Below the pieces are notes generated by a model that saw nothing but the letters and a program-made list of their open reading frames with translations, was not told the origin of the DNA and ran no database searches. The translations under genes and the position numbers were made by a program. From Paucibacter sp. PLA-PC-4 (GTDB taxonomy: Bacteria; Pseudomonadota; Gammaproteobacteria; Burkholderiales; Burkholderiaceae_C): 64,000 bases of DNA. The stretch lies in the NCBI RefSeq assembly GCF_026241155.1, contig NZ_JAPFGP010000001.1:434001-498000 (forward strand), given 5' to 3'. This document shows positions 1 to 9,384 of this stretch, in pieces; within the stretch, counting starts at the first letter, position 1; each line of letters starts with the position of its first letter.

Positions 1-281
1 CGCGTCAGCTGGTCTCGCACAAGGGCATTACCGTCAATGGCGAAGTGGTCAACATCGCTTCCTACCTGGTGAAGGCCGGTGACACAGTCGCCGTGCGTGA
101 GAAGGCCAAGAAGCAGCTGCGCATCGTTGACGCGTTCAAGCTGGCCGAGTCCATCGGCATGCCTGCCTGGGTGCAGGTGGATGGTACGAAGCTGGAAGGC
201 GTGTTCAAGAAGGCTCCCGACCGCGACGAGTTCGGCGCCGAGATCAACGAATCGCTGATCGTTGAGTTGTACTCGCGTTAA
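1..281 (+). CDS. rpsD: 30S ribosomal protein S4, C-terminal part (start lies before the window)
   Basis: The frame is open from base 3 and reads [20 protein letters not shown], the conserved S4-type RNA-binding region of ribosomal protein S4, then runs to a TAA stop. S4 is a primary 16S rRNA-binding protein and nucleates assembly of the 30S body. In many bacteria it also represses translation of its own operon. About 92 residues are visible of a protein normally near 205. It lies upstream of rpoA and rplQ, the usual end of the alpha operon. The start codon is outside the window. Confidence 0.97.
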   Translation, partial: RQLVSHKGITVNGEVVNIASYLVKAGDTVAVREKAKKQLRIVDAFKLAESIGMPAWVQVDGTKLEGVFKKAPDRDEFGAEINESLIVELYSR

Positions 282-437
282 TCGAAGTGATCCGGCCGGG
301 CGGCTCGTCAGGAGCGCGCTCGGCCTTGCCGTTTTCTTCGGCTTTATCTCGTCCGGGCCGGGCCCGTTCCGGCCGCGCCCGGTTGGTCCCTCAGCCTTAT
401 CGGTGTAACGAACCGAGGGTATTGAAAGAAAGACCTC

Positions 438-1427
438 ATGCAAACAAACCTGCTGAAACCCAAATCCATCAATGTGGAGCCCCTGGGCGGCCATCGCGCC
501 AAGGTGACGCTGGAGCCGTTCGAGCGCGGTTATGGCCACACTCTGGGCAATGCCCTGCGCCGTGTGCTGCTGTCCTCGATGGTGGGTTACGCGCCGACTG
601 AAGTGACGATTGCCGGCGTGCTGCACGAGTACTCGGCCATCGACGGTGTGCAAGAAGACGTGGTTCACATCATGTTGAACCTCAAGGGCGTGGTGTTCCG
701 CCTGCACAACCGCGAAGAAGTGACTCTGGTCCTGCGCAAGGAAGGTGAAGGTCCAGTCACGGCTGCCGACATCCAGACCCCGCACGATGTCGAGATCATC
801 AATCCCGAGCACGTGATTGCCCACCTGTCGCAAGGCGGCAAGCTGGACATGCAGATCAAGGTCGAAAAGGGCCGTGGTTATGTGCCGGGCACGATGCGCC
901 GCTATGGCGACGAGCCGACCAAGAGCATCGGCCGTATCGTGCTGGACGCATCCTTCTCGCCCGTGCGCCGCGTCAGCTACGCTGTCGAGAACGCGCGCGT
1001 CGAGCAGCGTACCGATCTGGACAAGCTGGTCATGGAAATCGAAACCAACGGCGCCATCTCGCCTGAGGAGGCGATCCGCGCTTCGGCCAAGATCCTGGTT
1101 GAGCAGTTGGCCGTGTTCGCGCAGCTGCAAGGCACCGATCTGGTCGATGCCTTCGACCAGCCGGCTCAGCGTTCCAGCAGTTTCGACCCGATCCTGCTGC
1201 GTCCTGTTGATGAGCTCGAGTTGACCGTTCGTTCGGCCAACTGCCTGAAGGCCGAGAACATCTACTACATCGGCGATCTGATTCAGCGCACCGAGACCGA
1301 GCTGCTGAAGACCCCGAATCTGGGTCGCAAGTCGCTCAATGAAATCAAGGAAGTCCTCGCTTCGCGTGGCCTGACTCTGGGCGCCCGCCTGGAAAACTGG
1401 CCGCCGCAAGGTTTGGATAAGCGTTAA
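438..1427 (+). CDS. rpoA: DNA-directed RNA polymerase subunit alpha
   Basis: This 329-residue protein has the normal length for RpoA. The N-terminal assembly domain (about residues 1-230) contains the conserved stretches [19 protein letters not shown] and [14 protein letters not shown]-like. The C-terminal domain (about 250-315) contains [20 protein letters not shown] and [16 protein letters not shown], the DNA- and activator-contacting fold. A purine-rich GAAAGAAAG stretch precedes the ATG. It lies 156 bases after rpsD and 93 bases before rplQ, the classical order. Nothing unusual is seen. Confidence 0.99.
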   Translation: MQTNLLKPKSINVEPLGGHRAKVTLEPFERGYGHTLGNALRRVLLSSMVGYAPTEVTIAGVLHEYSAIDGVQEDVVHIMLNLKGVVFRLHNREEVTLVLRKEGEGPVTAADIQTPHDVEIINPEHVIAHLSQGGKLDMQIKVEKGRGYVPGTMRRYGDEPTKSIGRIVLDASFSPVRRVSYAVENARVEQRTDLDKLVMEIETNGAISPEEAIRASAKILVEQLAVFAQLQGTDLVDAFDQPAQRSSSFDPILLRPVDELELTVRSANCLKAENIYYIGDLIQRTETELLKTPNLGRKSLNEIKEVLASRGLTLGARLENWPPQGLDKR

Positions 1428-1520
1428 TTAGTTTTTGAAAGAGGGTGGCGCTAAGCCACCCGGTGCCCCCGGGCAGTACCTGATACGGCTGCTGGGATCA
1501 ATCTAGAAAGGAAAAGCACC

Positions 1521-1910
1521 ATGCGTCATCGTAACGGCCTCCGTAAGCTCAACCGCACCAGCGAACACCGCAAGGCAATGCTGCGCAATATGTGCGTCTC
1601 GCTGCTGCAGCACGAAGCCATCAAGACTACGGTCCCCAAGGCCAAGGAACTGCGTCGCGTCGTCGAGCCTCTGATCACCCTGGCCAAGGAACCCACGCTG
1701 GCAAATCGCCGCCTGGCTTTCGACCGTCTTCGTGACCGCGACATCGTCACCAAGCTGTTCAACGAACTCGGACCGCGTTTCAAGGCGCGTCCGGGCGGCT
1801 ACACCCGCATCCTGAAGATGGGCTTCCGTGTTGGCGACAATGCGCCGATGGCCTATGTGGAGCTGGTCGACCGCGCCGAAGGTGAAACTGCCGGCGAAGC
1901 CGTCGAGTAA
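1521..1910 (+). CDS. rplQ: 50S ribosomal protein L17
   Basis: This 129-residue protein begins [20 protein letters not shown], the L17 signature, and contains [20 protein letters not shown]. It binds 23S rRNA near the exit side of the large subunit. A good ribosome-binding site (AAAGGAAAAG) precedes the ATG. It is the last gene of the alpha operon, and a strong hairpin terminator follows about 50 bases after the stop. Confidence 0.99.
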   Translation: MRHRNGLRKLNRTSEHRKAMLRNMCVSLLQHEAIKTTVPKAKELRRVVEPLITLAKEPTLANRRLAFDRLRDRDIVTKLFNELGPRFKARPGGYTRILKMGFRVGDNAPMAYVELVDRAEGETAGEAVE

Positions 1911-1961
1911 ACCGACAGCACTTGCGCTTCAGCCATTTCGGTCGGAGCGCTCGCCCAAAGG

Positions 1962-1987
1962 AGGCCAGCTTGATGCTGGCCTTTTTT
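1962..1987 (+). terminator. Rho-independent terminator of the rpsD-rpoA-rplQ operon
   Basis: Eight-base arms AGGCCAGC (1962-1969) and GCTGGCCT (1975-1982) with loop TTGAT are followed by a run of T to 1987. The position just after rplQ fits the end of the alpha operon. Confidence 0.9.
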
Positions 1988-2008
1988 ACGCCTGTACCTT
2001 CAGCGATG

Positions 2009-2037
2009 GTGACGAAACCACCAAACTGCGCTATACT
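2009..2037 (+). promoter_or_regulatory. Candidate sigma-70 promoter for the first tRNA-fMet gene
   Basis: A TATACT -10 box lies at 2032-2037. A weaker GTGACG -35-like hexamer (2009-2014) sits 17 bases upstream. The tRNA starts 13 bases after the -10 box, and a terminator stands upstream, so an own promoter is expected here. The -35 match is poor. Confidence 0.45.
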
Positions 2038-2049
2038 GCTAGCTTCAGT

Positions 2050-2126
<77 letters not shown>

Positions 2127-2138
2127 AAGAACAGGAAA

Positions 2139-2166
2139 AAGCCGCTTGTCTTTGAGCGGCTTTTTT
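2139..2166 (+). terminator. Rho-independent terminator after tRNA-fMet copy 1
   Basis: Arms AAGCCGCT (2139-2146) and AGCGGCTT (2155-2162) are followed by TTTTTT from 2161. It lies 12 bases after the tRNA and separates the two tRNA copies, so the second copy may need its own promoter or read-through. Confidence 0.85.
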
Positions 2167-2206
2167 GTCGGCGAGATAAGCGTGGCCGACGTTAAGCAAG
2201 AACAGT

Positions 2207-2283
<77 letters not shown>

Positions 2284-2291
2284 TCAAGTAC

Positions 2292-2321
2292 AAACGCCCT
2301 CGCATGCTGCGAGGGCGTTTT
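2292..2321. terminator. Bidirectional terminator between tRNA-fMet and the minus-strand operon
   Basis: A perfect 12-base stem, AAACGCCCTCGC (2292-2303) and its complement (2309-2320) with loop ATGCT, is followed by T on the plus strand and TTT on the minus strand. It serves the tRNA from the left and the dehydrogenase gene ending at 2342 from the right. Confidence 0.85.
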
Positions 2322-2341
2322 GCTTGGTGCGTTGTGATCCG

Positions 2342-3403
2342 TCAGATGATGCCGGCCAGCGCCTCTCCCATCTCGGTCGTCGAGGCCTGTCCCCCCAGAT
2401 CGCGCGTGCGCGGCCCTTGGGCCAGCACGGTCTCAATGGCTTTCAAGATCGCGTCATGCGCGGCTCGCTCGCCCAGAAATTCCAGCATCAGCGCGGCCGA
2501 CCAGATCATCGCCACCGGGTTGGCAATGTTGTGTCCATAGATGTCCGGCGCCGAGCCATGCACCGGCTCGAACAGCGAGGGAAACTTGCGCTCCGGGTTC
2601 AGATTGGCCGAAGGCGCCAGGCCAATCGTGCCGGTGGTCGCCGGCCCCAGGTCCGACAGGATGTCGCCGAACAGATTGCTGGCCACCACCACATCAAAGC
2701 GCCCCGGTTGCAGCACAAAGCGCGCGCTGAGGATGTCGATGTGCTGCTTATCCACCGTGACCGACGGATAGCCCTGGGCCACCGCATCCGCGCGGCCGTC
2801 CCACCAGGGCATGCTGATCGCGATACCGTTGCTCTTTGTCGCCACCGTCAGGTGCTTGCGCGCACGGCTGTCGGCCAGCTCGAAGGCGTACTTCAGTACC
2901 CGGTCGGTGCCATGGCGTGAGTAGACCGACTCCTGGATCACGATCTCTCGCTCGGTGCCGGCATACATGATGCCGCCCAGATTGGTGTACTCGCCCTCGG
3001 TGTTCTCGCGCACGACGAAGTAGTCGATCTCACCGGCCTTGCGTCCAGCCAACGGGCACGGCACACCGTCGAACAGGCGCACCGGGCGCAGATTGATGTA
3101 CTGGTCGAACTCGCGGCGGAACTTCAAGAGCGAACCCCACAGCGAGACGTGGTCGGGGACCGTGGCCGGCCAGCCGACCGCGCCGAACAGGATGGCGTCC
3201 ATGCCCTCGAGTTGGGCCTTCCAGTCGTCGGGCATCATCGCGCCGGTCTGGGCGTAGTAGTCGCAGCTCGCCCAGTCGATAGGGGTCAGCGCCAGCTGGA
3301 AGCCGAAGCGCTGGGCTGCGGCCTGCAGCGCCCGCAAGCCCTCGGGCATCACTTCCTTGCCGATGCCGTCGCCGGGAATCACGGCGATCTTGTAGGTCTT
3401 CAT
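2342..3403 (-). CDS. Tartrate / D-malate-type beta-decarboxylating dehydrogenase (TtuC/DmlA family)
   Basis: This 353-residue member of the isocitrate/isopropylmalate dehydrogenase family starts KIAVIPGDGIGKEV. It carries VRENTEGEYTNLGG, SNLFGDILSDLGPA (metal-binding aspartates) and FEPVHGSAPDIYG (NAD-binding loop). The KFRREFDQYINLRPVR segment and the absence of leucine-pathway genes nearby point to tartrate or D-malate dehydrogenase rather than LeuB. These enzymes oxidise a 2-hydroxyacid next to a carboxylate with NAD and can decarboxylate it. It is the last gene of the minus-strand sugar-acid operon. The exact substrate cannot be told from sequence. Confidence 0.85.
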   Translation of the reverse strand: MKTYKIAVIPGDGIGKEVMPEGLRALQAAAQRFGFQLALTPIDWASCDYYAQTGAMMPDDWKAQLEGMDAILFGAVGWPATVPDHVSLWGSLLKFRREFDQYINLRPVRLFDGVPCPLAGRKAGEIDYFVVRENTEGEYTNLGGIMYAGTEREIVIQESVYSRHGTDRVLKYAFELADSRARKHLTVATKSNGIAISMPWWDGRADAVAQGYPSVTVDKQHIDILSARFVLQPGRFDVVVASNLFGDILSDLGPATTGTIGLAPSANLNPERKFPSLFEPVHGSAPDIYGHNIANPVAMIWSAALMLEFLGERAAHDAILKAIETVLAQGPRTRDLGGQASTTEMGEALAGII

Positions 3404-3433
3404 GGGTTCGTTCGCTTTCTTGCTTGAGGTTTT

Positions 3434-4231
3434 TCAGTAGGCCGCAGGGCCGGGCAGGGCCGACGGCGCCTCGCCCAGTCCGAACTCGGCGGCAAGCCCT
3501 CGGCTGGCCTGGGCCAACAGGCTGACATCGATACCGACCGCAACAAAGCGCGCGCCGAGCGCCAGATACCGGCGTGCCGCGGCCACATCGCTGGTCAAGG
3601 TGCCGGCCGCCTTGCCGCTAGCCGTGATCGTTCGGATGGCTTGCTCGATGGCGGCCTGTACCTCCGGGTGGCCGGGCCTGCCGCGATGACCCATCGAGGC
3701 GGCGAGGTCGGCTGGGCCGATGAAGACGCCGTCGACACCGTCCACTGCGCAGATAGCCGACAGATTGCGCAGCGCCGTGACGGTCTCTGCCTGCACCAGC
3801 AGGCAGACCTCGTCATTGGCCTCGTCCAGATAGTTCTTGCGCGCGTTCCAGCGCGAGACCCTGGCAATGGCAGACCCGACACCTCGCACACCCTGGGGCG
3901 GATAGCGGCAGGCCGAGACCAGAGCCTGCGCCTGCTCGGCCGTATCCACCATCGGCACCAGCAGGGTCTGGGCACCGATGTCCAGCAGCTGTTTGATCAG
4001 CGCCGTCTCGCCCTGCACCGCGCGCACCACCGGATAGGTCGGATAGGCCGCCACAGCCTGCAGCGCGGCCAGCGTCGAGCGCACGTCGTTGGGTGCATGC
4101 TCGCCATCGATCAGCAGCCATTGGAAGCCGGCCGTAGCGCAGATCTCTGCGCTATACGACTGGGCCATAGACAGCCACAGGCCGATTTGGGCGTCGCCGC
4201 GCTGCAGCGCGGCCTTGAAAGAATTGCTCAT
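3434..4231 (-). CDS. HpcH/HpaI-family class II aldolase (2-keto-3-deoxy sugar-acid aldolase)
   Basis: This 265-residue TIM-barrel aldolase has the family length. Visible motifs are [11 protein letters not shown] (catalytic His), [27 protein letters not shown] (metal Glu) and [13 protein letters not shown] (metal Asp). Relatives split 4-hydroxy-2-oxo acids into pyruvate and an aldehyde: HpaI in aromatic breakdown, GarL on 5-keto-4-deoxyglucarate, RhmA on keto-deoxyrhamnonate. Because the same operon holds a UxaA/GarD dehydratase, a GarL-like role giving pyruvate and tartronate semialdehyde is the favoured inference. No aromatic genes are nearby. Confidence 0.85.
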   Translation of the reverse strand: MSNSFKAALQRGDAQIGLWLSMAQSYSAEICATAGFQWLLIDGEHAPNDVRSTLAALQAVAAYPTYPVVRAVQGETALIKQLLDIGAQTLLVPMVDTAEQAQALVSACRYPPQGVRGVGSAIARVSRWNARKNYLDEANDEVCLLVQAETVTALRNLSAICAVDGVDGVFIGPADLAASMGHRGRPGHPEVQAAIEQAIRTITASGKAAGTLTSDVAAARRYLALGARFVAVGIDVSLLAQASRGLAAEFGLGEAPSALPGPAAY

Positions 4232-4242
4232 GGTGTGGTCGA

Positions 4243-5724
4243 TCAGGCCAGGCCACCCTGGCAGAGGTATTTGAGATGCATATAGTCGTCCAGGCCGTGG
4301 CGCGAACCCTCGCGGCCGTAGCCCGATTCCTTGACACCGCCGAACGGGGCGGCCTCCGCAGCTACCGCACCCTCGTTGATGCCGACGATACCCGCTTCCA
4401 GCGCCGCCGCGACGCGATGAATGCGCTGTACGCCCTGCGAATAGAAATAGGCGGCCAGGCCGAAGGGCGTGTCATTGGCCAGCGCGATCGCCTCCTGCTC
4501 GGTTGTGAAGCGAAACAGCGGCGCCACAGGGCCGAAAGTTTCCTCGCCGCAAACAAGGGCCGCGCCGGAGGGCTCTGCCAGTACGGTCGGCGCCACATAG
4601 TTGGGGCCCAGTTCCTCGCGCACGCGGCGGCCGCCGGTCAGCAGCCGCGCGCCCTGGGCCACCGCATCGGCAATATGTAGCAAGATCTTGTCGACCGCGC
4701 GCGCATTGATCATCGGGCCGATCTGCGCATCGGCCTCCCTGGCCGGCCCGACCTTGAGCGCGCTCACCCGCGCCACCAGCTTGTCGGCAAAGGCTTCGAA
4801 CACCCCGTTGTGCACATAGATTCGGTTCGGGCAGACGCAGGTCTGGCCGCCGTTGCGGAACTTGGCGGCCATCAGGCCGTCCACCGCGGCATCCAGATCG
4901 GCATCGTCGAAGACGATGAAGGGCGCGTTGCCGCCCAGCTCCAGCGACAGCTTCTTCAAGGTGGCGGCCGACTCGCGCGCCAGATGCTTGCCCACCGGTG
5001 TCGAGCCGGTGAAGCTGATCTTGCGCACGCGCCCATCCTTGAGCCACTCGTCCACCACCACGGGCGTCAGCGCGCGCGAGGCGCAGACCATGTTCAAGAC
5101 GCCTGACGGCAGTCCGGCCTGCTCGGCCAGGTACGCCAGTGCCAGCGCGGTCAGCGGTGTGTCCTCGGCCGGCTTTGCGACCACCGTGCAGCCGGCCGCC
5201 AGCGCCGGCGCGATCTTGCGGGCGATCATCGCGGCCGGGAAGTTCCAGGGCGTGATCACCGCGACCACGCCGACAGGCTCCTTCACCGCCAGCATCTGCC
5301 GGCCCGCCACCGGCGCCGCGATCACATCACCGCAGATGCGCACGGCCTCCTCGGCGAACCACTCGACATAGCTGGCCGCATACAGCACCTCGCCCTTGCC
5401 CTCGGCGATTGGCTTACCCTGCTCGCGCGAGATCAGCCGGCCCAGATCTTCCTGGTGCTCAAGAATCAGCGCCAGCCAGCGCTTCAGGATCTGCGCGCGT
5501 GCCTTGGCGGGCGTGGCGCGCCAGGCTGGGAAGGCCGTGTGCGCGGCGTCGGCTGCAGCTTGTGCATCGGCGCCGGCGCTGTCCGGCACATCCACGATCA
5601 GGGTTTGATCAGCTGGATCGACGACTGGCAGCCGCGCTGCGGAGGCTGCCGCGCACCAGGCGCCGGCGATGAAATTAGAGGTTCGCAGCAGCTCGCTGTT
5701 GCGCAGGGTTAGGTCATGACTCAT
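4243..5724 (-). CDS. NAD(P)-dependent aldehyde dehydrogenase, succinate-semialdehyde dehydrogenase (GabD) family
   Basis: This 493-residue ALDH is complete and of normal length. The catalytic cysteine lies in [16 protein letters not shown], the general-base glutamate in [19 protein letters not shown], and the fold motif GITPWNFP-like as [20 protein letters not shown]. It resembles GabD-type semialdehyde dehydrogenases. In this operon it probably oxidises the semialdehyde released by the aldolase, or a dioxovalerate-type intermediate, to a dicarboxylate. No GABA transaminase or other GABA gene is nearby, so a GABA role is not supported by context. It lies 10-12 bases from both neighbours. Confidence 0.88.
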   Translation of the reverse strand: MSHDLTLRNSELLRTSNFIAGAWCAAASAARLPVVDPADQTLIVDVPDSAGADAQAAADAAHTAFPAWRATPAKARAQILKRWLALILEHQEDLGRLISREQGKPIAEGKGEVLYAASYVEWFAEEAVRICGDVIAAPVAGRQMLAVKEPVGVVAVITPWNFPAAMIARKIAPALAAGCTVVAKPAEDTPLTALALAYLAEQAGLPSGVLNMVCASRALTPVVVDEWLKDGRVRKISFTGSTPVGKHLARESAATLKKLSLELGGNAPFIVFDDADLDAAVDGLMAAKFRNGGQTCVCPNRIYVHNGVFEAFADKLVARVSALKVGPAREADAQIGPMINARAVDKILLHIADAVAQGARLLTGGRRVREELGPNYVAPTVLAEPSGAALVCGEETFGPVAPLFRFTTEQEAIALANDTPFGLAAYFYSQGVQRIHRVAAALEAGIVGINEGAVAAEAAPFGGVKESGYGREGSRHGLDDYMHLKYLCQGGLA

Positions 5725-5734
5725 CGAAGGGGTC

Positions 5735-7264
5735 TCAACTCACAATGCCAAGGTGCCATGGAACGAACTCATGGTCGCCGAGGCCCAGTTTCTCGCTGCA
5801 GGTGGCTTCACCGGAAGCCGTGCGCAGGATGTGTTCAAAAATGGCCTGTCCCATCTGCTCGATGCTCAATCTGCCGTCGATAACCTGGCCGCAGTTGATG
5901 TCCATGTCCTCACTGAGGCGCTCGAACATCGGCGTATTCGAGGCCAGCTTGATCGTCGGGGCCGGCTTGGAGCCGAACATCGAGCCGCGGCCGGTGGTGA
6001 AGCAGATCAAGTTGGCGCCGCTGGCGATCTGGCCAGTGGTGGCCACCGGGTCGTAGCCGGGTGAGTCCATGAACACGAAGCCGCTCTCGGTGATGGCTTC
6101 GGCGTACTCGTAGACCGCGCGCAGCGGCGTGGTGCCGGCCTTCATCGCCGAGCCCAACGACTTCTCGACGATATTGGCCAGGCCGCCGGCCTGATTGCCC
6201 GGGCCGACCACGCCGTTGAACTGGCCGTTGTGGCCGGCCGTGTAGCGCTTCCACCAGTCCAGCCGGGCCAGCAGCTTGCGACCGACGTCTTCGCTGACCG
6301 CCCGGCGCGTCAGCAGATGCTCGACACCGTGGATCTCCGGCGTCTCCGACAGGATGGCCGTGCCGCCATGGGCGACCAGGATGTCCATCGCCGCGCCCAG
6401 CGCCGGGTTCGCGCTGATGCCCGAGAAGCCGTCCGAGCCGCCGCATTCGAGGCCGATCTTCAGATGGCTGGCCGGCACTGGCACGCGCCGGATGTCGTTG
6501 GCCGCCGGCAGCATGGCCTCGACGGCGGCGATGCCGGCCGCGATCGTCGCGCGCGTGCCGCCGGTTTGCTGCATCACGAAGCTCTTGAGCTGCTGGCCTT
6601 CGGCCAGCCCTTGCGAGGCCATCAGTTCCGGCACCTGGTTGCGCTCGCAGCCCAGGCCGACGACGATCACCCCGCCCAGATTCGGGTGGCGCGCATAGCC
6701 CGCCAAGGTGCGGCGCAGCACGTCAAAGTGCTCGCTGGGCGAGGACATGCCGCAGCCGCTGGTCTGCGCGAAGGCGACGACGCCGTCGACATTTGGATAG
6801 GCCGCCAGCCGCTCGAGCGTGAACCATTCGGCCACCTTGTGGATCACGGTCGACGAGCAGTTCACCGACGCGATCAGGCCGATGTAGTTGCGCGTCGCGA
6901 CTCGGCCGTCGGCGCGGACGATGCCCATGAACGTCGCGCGCTGGTCTTCGGGCAGTAGTGCCACAGGTCTCTGATCGGTGCCGAACTCGTAGGCGAAGCC
7001 CTCGTGCCGCTCTTCGTGGCGGATGTTGTGGGTGTGCAGGTACTCGCCGGCCTCGACCGCGCGGGCCGCGAAGCCGATCACCGTGTCGTACTTCAGGACG
7101 GGCTCGCCCTCGGCGATGGCCCGGGCGGCGATCTTGTGGCCGGCGGGCACCTGGGCGCGGGCCCGTGCCGTCAGGCCCGGCAGCGCCTCGCCCAGTGCGA
7201 TCGCGCGGCGTGCGATCAGCACATTGTCCCGCGCGTGCAGGCGTATCAGCGGCGCATCGTTCAT
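5735..7264 (-). CDS. UxaA/GarD-family sugar-acid dehydratase (altronate/galactarate dehydratase type)
   Basis: This 509-residue protein begins with a SAF-type N-terminal domain (about 1-95, with VPAGHKIAARAIAEGEPVLKY). The large dehydratase domain follows, with VVGLGCERNQV, GLECGGSDGFSGISANPALG, GPGNQAGGLANIVEKSLGS and CFTTGRGSMFGSKPAP. These iron-dependent enzymes dehydrate aldonates or aldarates to 2-keto-3-deoxy acids. Galactarate or altronate are the known substrates. With the HpaI-type aldolase downstream, an aldarate route is favoured, but sequence alone does not settle it. Only 5 bases separate it from the Bug receptor gene upstream. Confidence 0.88.
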   Translation of the reverse strand: MNDAPLIRLHARDNVLIARRAIALGEALPGLTARARAQVPAGHKIAARAIAEGEPVLKYDTVIGFAARAVEAGEYLHTHNIRHEERHEGFAYEFGTDQRPVALLPEDQRATFMGIVRADGRVATRNYIGLIASVNCSSTVIHKVAEWFTLERLAAYPNVDGVVAFAQTSGCGMSSPSEHFDVLRRTLAGYARHPNLGGVIVVGLGCERNQVPELMASQGLAEGQQLKSFVMQQTGGTRATIAAGIAAVEAMLPAANDIRRVPVPASHLKIGLECGGSDGFSGISANPALGAAMDILVAHGGTAILSETPEIHGVEHLLTRRAVSEDVGRKLLARLDWWKRYTAGHNGQFNGVVGPGNQAGGLANIVEKSLGSAMKAGTTPLRAVYEYAEAITESGFVFMDSPGYDPVATTGQIASGANLICFTTGRGSMFGSKPAPTIKLASNTPMFERLSEDMDINCGQVIDGRLSIEQMGQAIFEHILRTASGEATCSEKLGLGDHEFVPWHLGIVS

Positions 7265-7269
7265 GGTGT

Positions 7270-8259
7270 TCAGCCCTTGGCCAGCAGTTCGCGTAGCTTC
7301 AGCCGCTCGATCAAGACCTTTTCCTTGATCACGGTCTGGGCCACGTACTTTTCATAGTCCGGGCCGTCCAGATACATCAGCGGCGCGTCGATCTTGTCGC
7401 AGGCGTCGGCGAACTCGGGGCTGGCGGCCGCCTGTTTGAAGGCGGCGCGCAGCCTGGCCAGGATGGCCGGGTCCAGGCCTTTCGGGCCTCCGATACCGTT
7501 GGGCGCATCGACGACGACCGGGTAGCCCTGCTCGCTGATCGTGGGCACCTCCTTGAAATCACTGGTGCGCTTGGCGCCTAGGGTGCCAAGCAGGCGCAGC
7601 TTGCCTGACTTGACATGGGGCGCCCAGGAGGTCGAGTCGATCAAGAGGTTCACCTCGCCGGCCAGCACCCCCTGCAGTGCCGGCGCGCCGCCCTTGTAGG
7701 GGATGTGCAGCATCTCGATGCCGGCGGCCTGCGCGAACTCTTCCATGCCCACATGGGTGGCGCCGGCGACACCGGCGCTGGCATAAGTGAGCTTGCCCGG
7801 GTTGGCCTTGGCATAGGCCACCAGTTCCTTGATATCCTTCCACGGTGCAGAGGCCTGGCAGACGATGCCGAAAGTCTGACCCGAGACGCGGGCGATATAG
7901 CTGAGGTCCTTCATTGGATCCAGCGACACGCTGCCCAGCTGCGAGAAGCGCGCCACCGAGATTGGGATCTGGCCGATGGTGTAGCCGTCGGCCTTGGCCG
8001 AAGCCATGGTGCGCAGACCCAGCATGCCGGAGGCGCCGGCCTTGTTGTCGACGATGATGGTCTGCCCCAAGGTCTTGGCGGCCACGGCGCAGAGTGCGCG
8101 CATCGTCGCGTCGGCGGTGCCACCGGCAGGCCAGGGACAGACAAAGGTGATAGCCCGCTCGGGATAGGCGCTGGCGAGCACGCGGCCGGCGGACAGGGCC
8201 AGGCCGGCGGCGGCGGCCCCGAGAACGAACTGGCGGCGGCTGGATCTCTTCATCGTCAT
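7270..8259 (-). CDS. Bug-family (TctC-type) periplasmic solute receptor
   Basis: This 329-residue secreted receptor has a twin-arginine-like signal (SRRQFVLGAAAAGLALSAG). The Bug-family core follows: FVCPWPAGGTADATMR, VDNKAGASGMLG and YKGGAPALQGVLAGEVNLLI. Such receptors bind carboxylates and usually feed TctAB permeases. As is common in Burkholderiales, it is an orphan with no TctA/TctB in the window. It is the first gene of the minus-strand operon, next to a dehydratase, suggesting the sugar acid degraded by the operon as ligand. GGAGA precedes the start. Confidence 0.9.
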   Translation of the reverse strand: MTMKRSSRRQFVLGAAAAGLALSAGRVLASAYPERAITFVCPWPAGGTADATMRALCAVAAKTLGQTIIVDNKAGASGMLGLRTMASAKADGYTIGQIPISVARFSQLGSVSLDPMKDLSYIARVSGQTFGIVCQASAPWKDIKELVAYAKANPGKLTYASAGVAGATHVGMEEFAQAAGIEMLHIPYKGGAPALQGVLAGEVNLLIDSTSWAPHVKSGKLRLLGTLGAKRTSDFKEVPTISEQGYPVVVDAPNGIGGPKGLDPAILARLRAAFKQAAASPEFADACDKIDAPLMYLDGPDYEKYVAQTVIKEKVLIERLKLRELLAKG

Positions 8260-8350
8260 GGTGCTTGTCTCCTACTGGTTTGTGATCTGGCTTGGGCCCA
8301 TTGTTGGTGCGCTTATCATGGCGATCCAATGAAGAATGAGACTGTCTTCT

Positions 8351-8364
8351 TGCCTAATTTGGCA
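8351..8364. promoter_or_regulatory. Candidate LysR-type operator in the divergent Bug receptor / lysR intergenic region
   Basis: TGCC-N6-GGCA is an inverted repeat with an AT-rich centre, 16 bases upstream of the lysR start and inside the 117-base divergent spacer. LysR proteins typically bind interrupted palindromes of this kind next to their own gene. The spacing (T-N12-A) is one base longer than the canonical T-N11-A box. Confidence 0.45.
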
Positions 8365-8379
8365 TGTAAGGGTTGAGTG

Positions 8380-9384
8380 ATGAGCAAGATCGACCGCGTG
8401 ATGCGCTCCAACCTGAAGCTGCGTCATCTGCAGCTGCTGGTCGCGTTGGACCAGTTCCGCCATCTGGGCAGGGCAGCAGAATTCCTCGCGCTGACACAGC
8501 CGGCTGTCTCCAAAACCCTGGCCGAGATCGAGCGCCTTTTCGAGCTGGACCTGTTCGTCCGCTCGACCCGGGGCACCGAGCCCACCGCCTACGGCCTGGC
8601 CGTGGTGCGCTTTGCACGCTCGGTGCTGTCGGACTATGAGCGCACCCGCGACGAGATCGCCGCAGTGGCCAGCGGCGCGGCGGGACGCACCAGTGTTGGT
8701 GCGATGGTGGTGGCCACGCCGGTGCTGCTGGCGCACGCAGTGGCTCTGCTGAAGGAGCGCTCCGCTCAGACCACGGTGGCGATCGAAGAGGGCGATCTGA
8801 CTCGCTTGCTGCCGCGCCTGCGGGTCGGCGAGCTGGATCTCTTCGTCGGCAGGCTCGAGCCCGGCTATGCGGCGCCAGACCTGGAAATGGAAGCGCTGTA
8901 TGAGGAGCCAATGTGCATCGTCGCGCCGGCCGGCCATGGGCTGACGAGTAGGACCCGACCCCGCTGGGCGGACCTGGCTGGCGAGCCCTGGGTAATGCCG
9001 CCGCCCTGGGCTTCGTCGCGCATCAAGCTGAATCAGCAGTTCTACAAGAACGGCCTGAATCCGCCTGCCGACATCGTCGAGTCCGCGTCCTTCCTGGTTA
9101 CGCTGAATTCTATGCAGCAGCGCCGCGCTCTAGGCTTCTGGGCCCGCTCAGTGGCCTTGCATTTTGAGCGTCAGGGGCTGGTGCAGGTGCTGAGGATCTC
9201 GGTCGGCATCGAGCTACCGCCGGTGGGCATCATCACAATGCGCGGCCGGCTGCGCACGCCGGCCAGCGAGCAGCTGATGGCCTGCCTGCGCGAAGCTGCG
9301 CTTACCAATTCTGCGACCAACGTGCCGACAGCAGCCAGGTCCGCCCCGGTGCCGGCTCGAAGAAGCGGCCGTTCCCCTCGTTGA
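8380..9384 (+). CDS. LysR-family transcriptional regulator of the sugar-acid operon
   Basis: The N-terminal winged helix-turn-helix (about residues 12-70) contains GRAAEFLALTQPAVSKTLAE, followed by a LysR effector domain to about residue 305. It is divergent from the Bug receptor gene, the classical LysR arrangement, so it probably controls the sugar-acid operon in response to its substrate or an intermediate. The ATG at 8380 is preferred over the GTG directly before it. The last 27 or so residues are rich in Ser, Pro and Arg, are not LysR-like, and lie antisense to the 3' end of the TonB receptor gene. The protein has probably read past an ancestral stop. Confidence 0.9.
   Translation: MSKIDRVMRSNLKLRHLQLLVALDQFRHLGRAAEFLALTQPAVSKTLAEIERLFELDLFVRSTRGTEPTAYGLAVVRFARSVLSDYERTRDEIAAVASGAAGRTSVGAMVVATPVLLAHAVALLKERSAQTTVAIEEGDLTRLLPRLRVGELDLFVGRLEPGYAAPDLEMEALYEEPMCIVAPAGHGLTSRTRPRWADLAGEPWVMPPPWASSRIKLNQQFYKNGLNPPADIVESASFLVTLNSMQQRRALGFWARSVALHFERQGLVQVLRISVGIELPPVGIITMRGRLRTPASEQLMACLREAALTNSATNVPTAARSAPVPARRSGRSPR

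Noticed and set aside
2342-3403. leuB (3-isopropylmalate dehydrogenase)
   Set aside because: The family is right, but no leuA, leuC or leuD is near, the motifs fit the tartrate/D-malate branch better, and the operon is for sugar acids.
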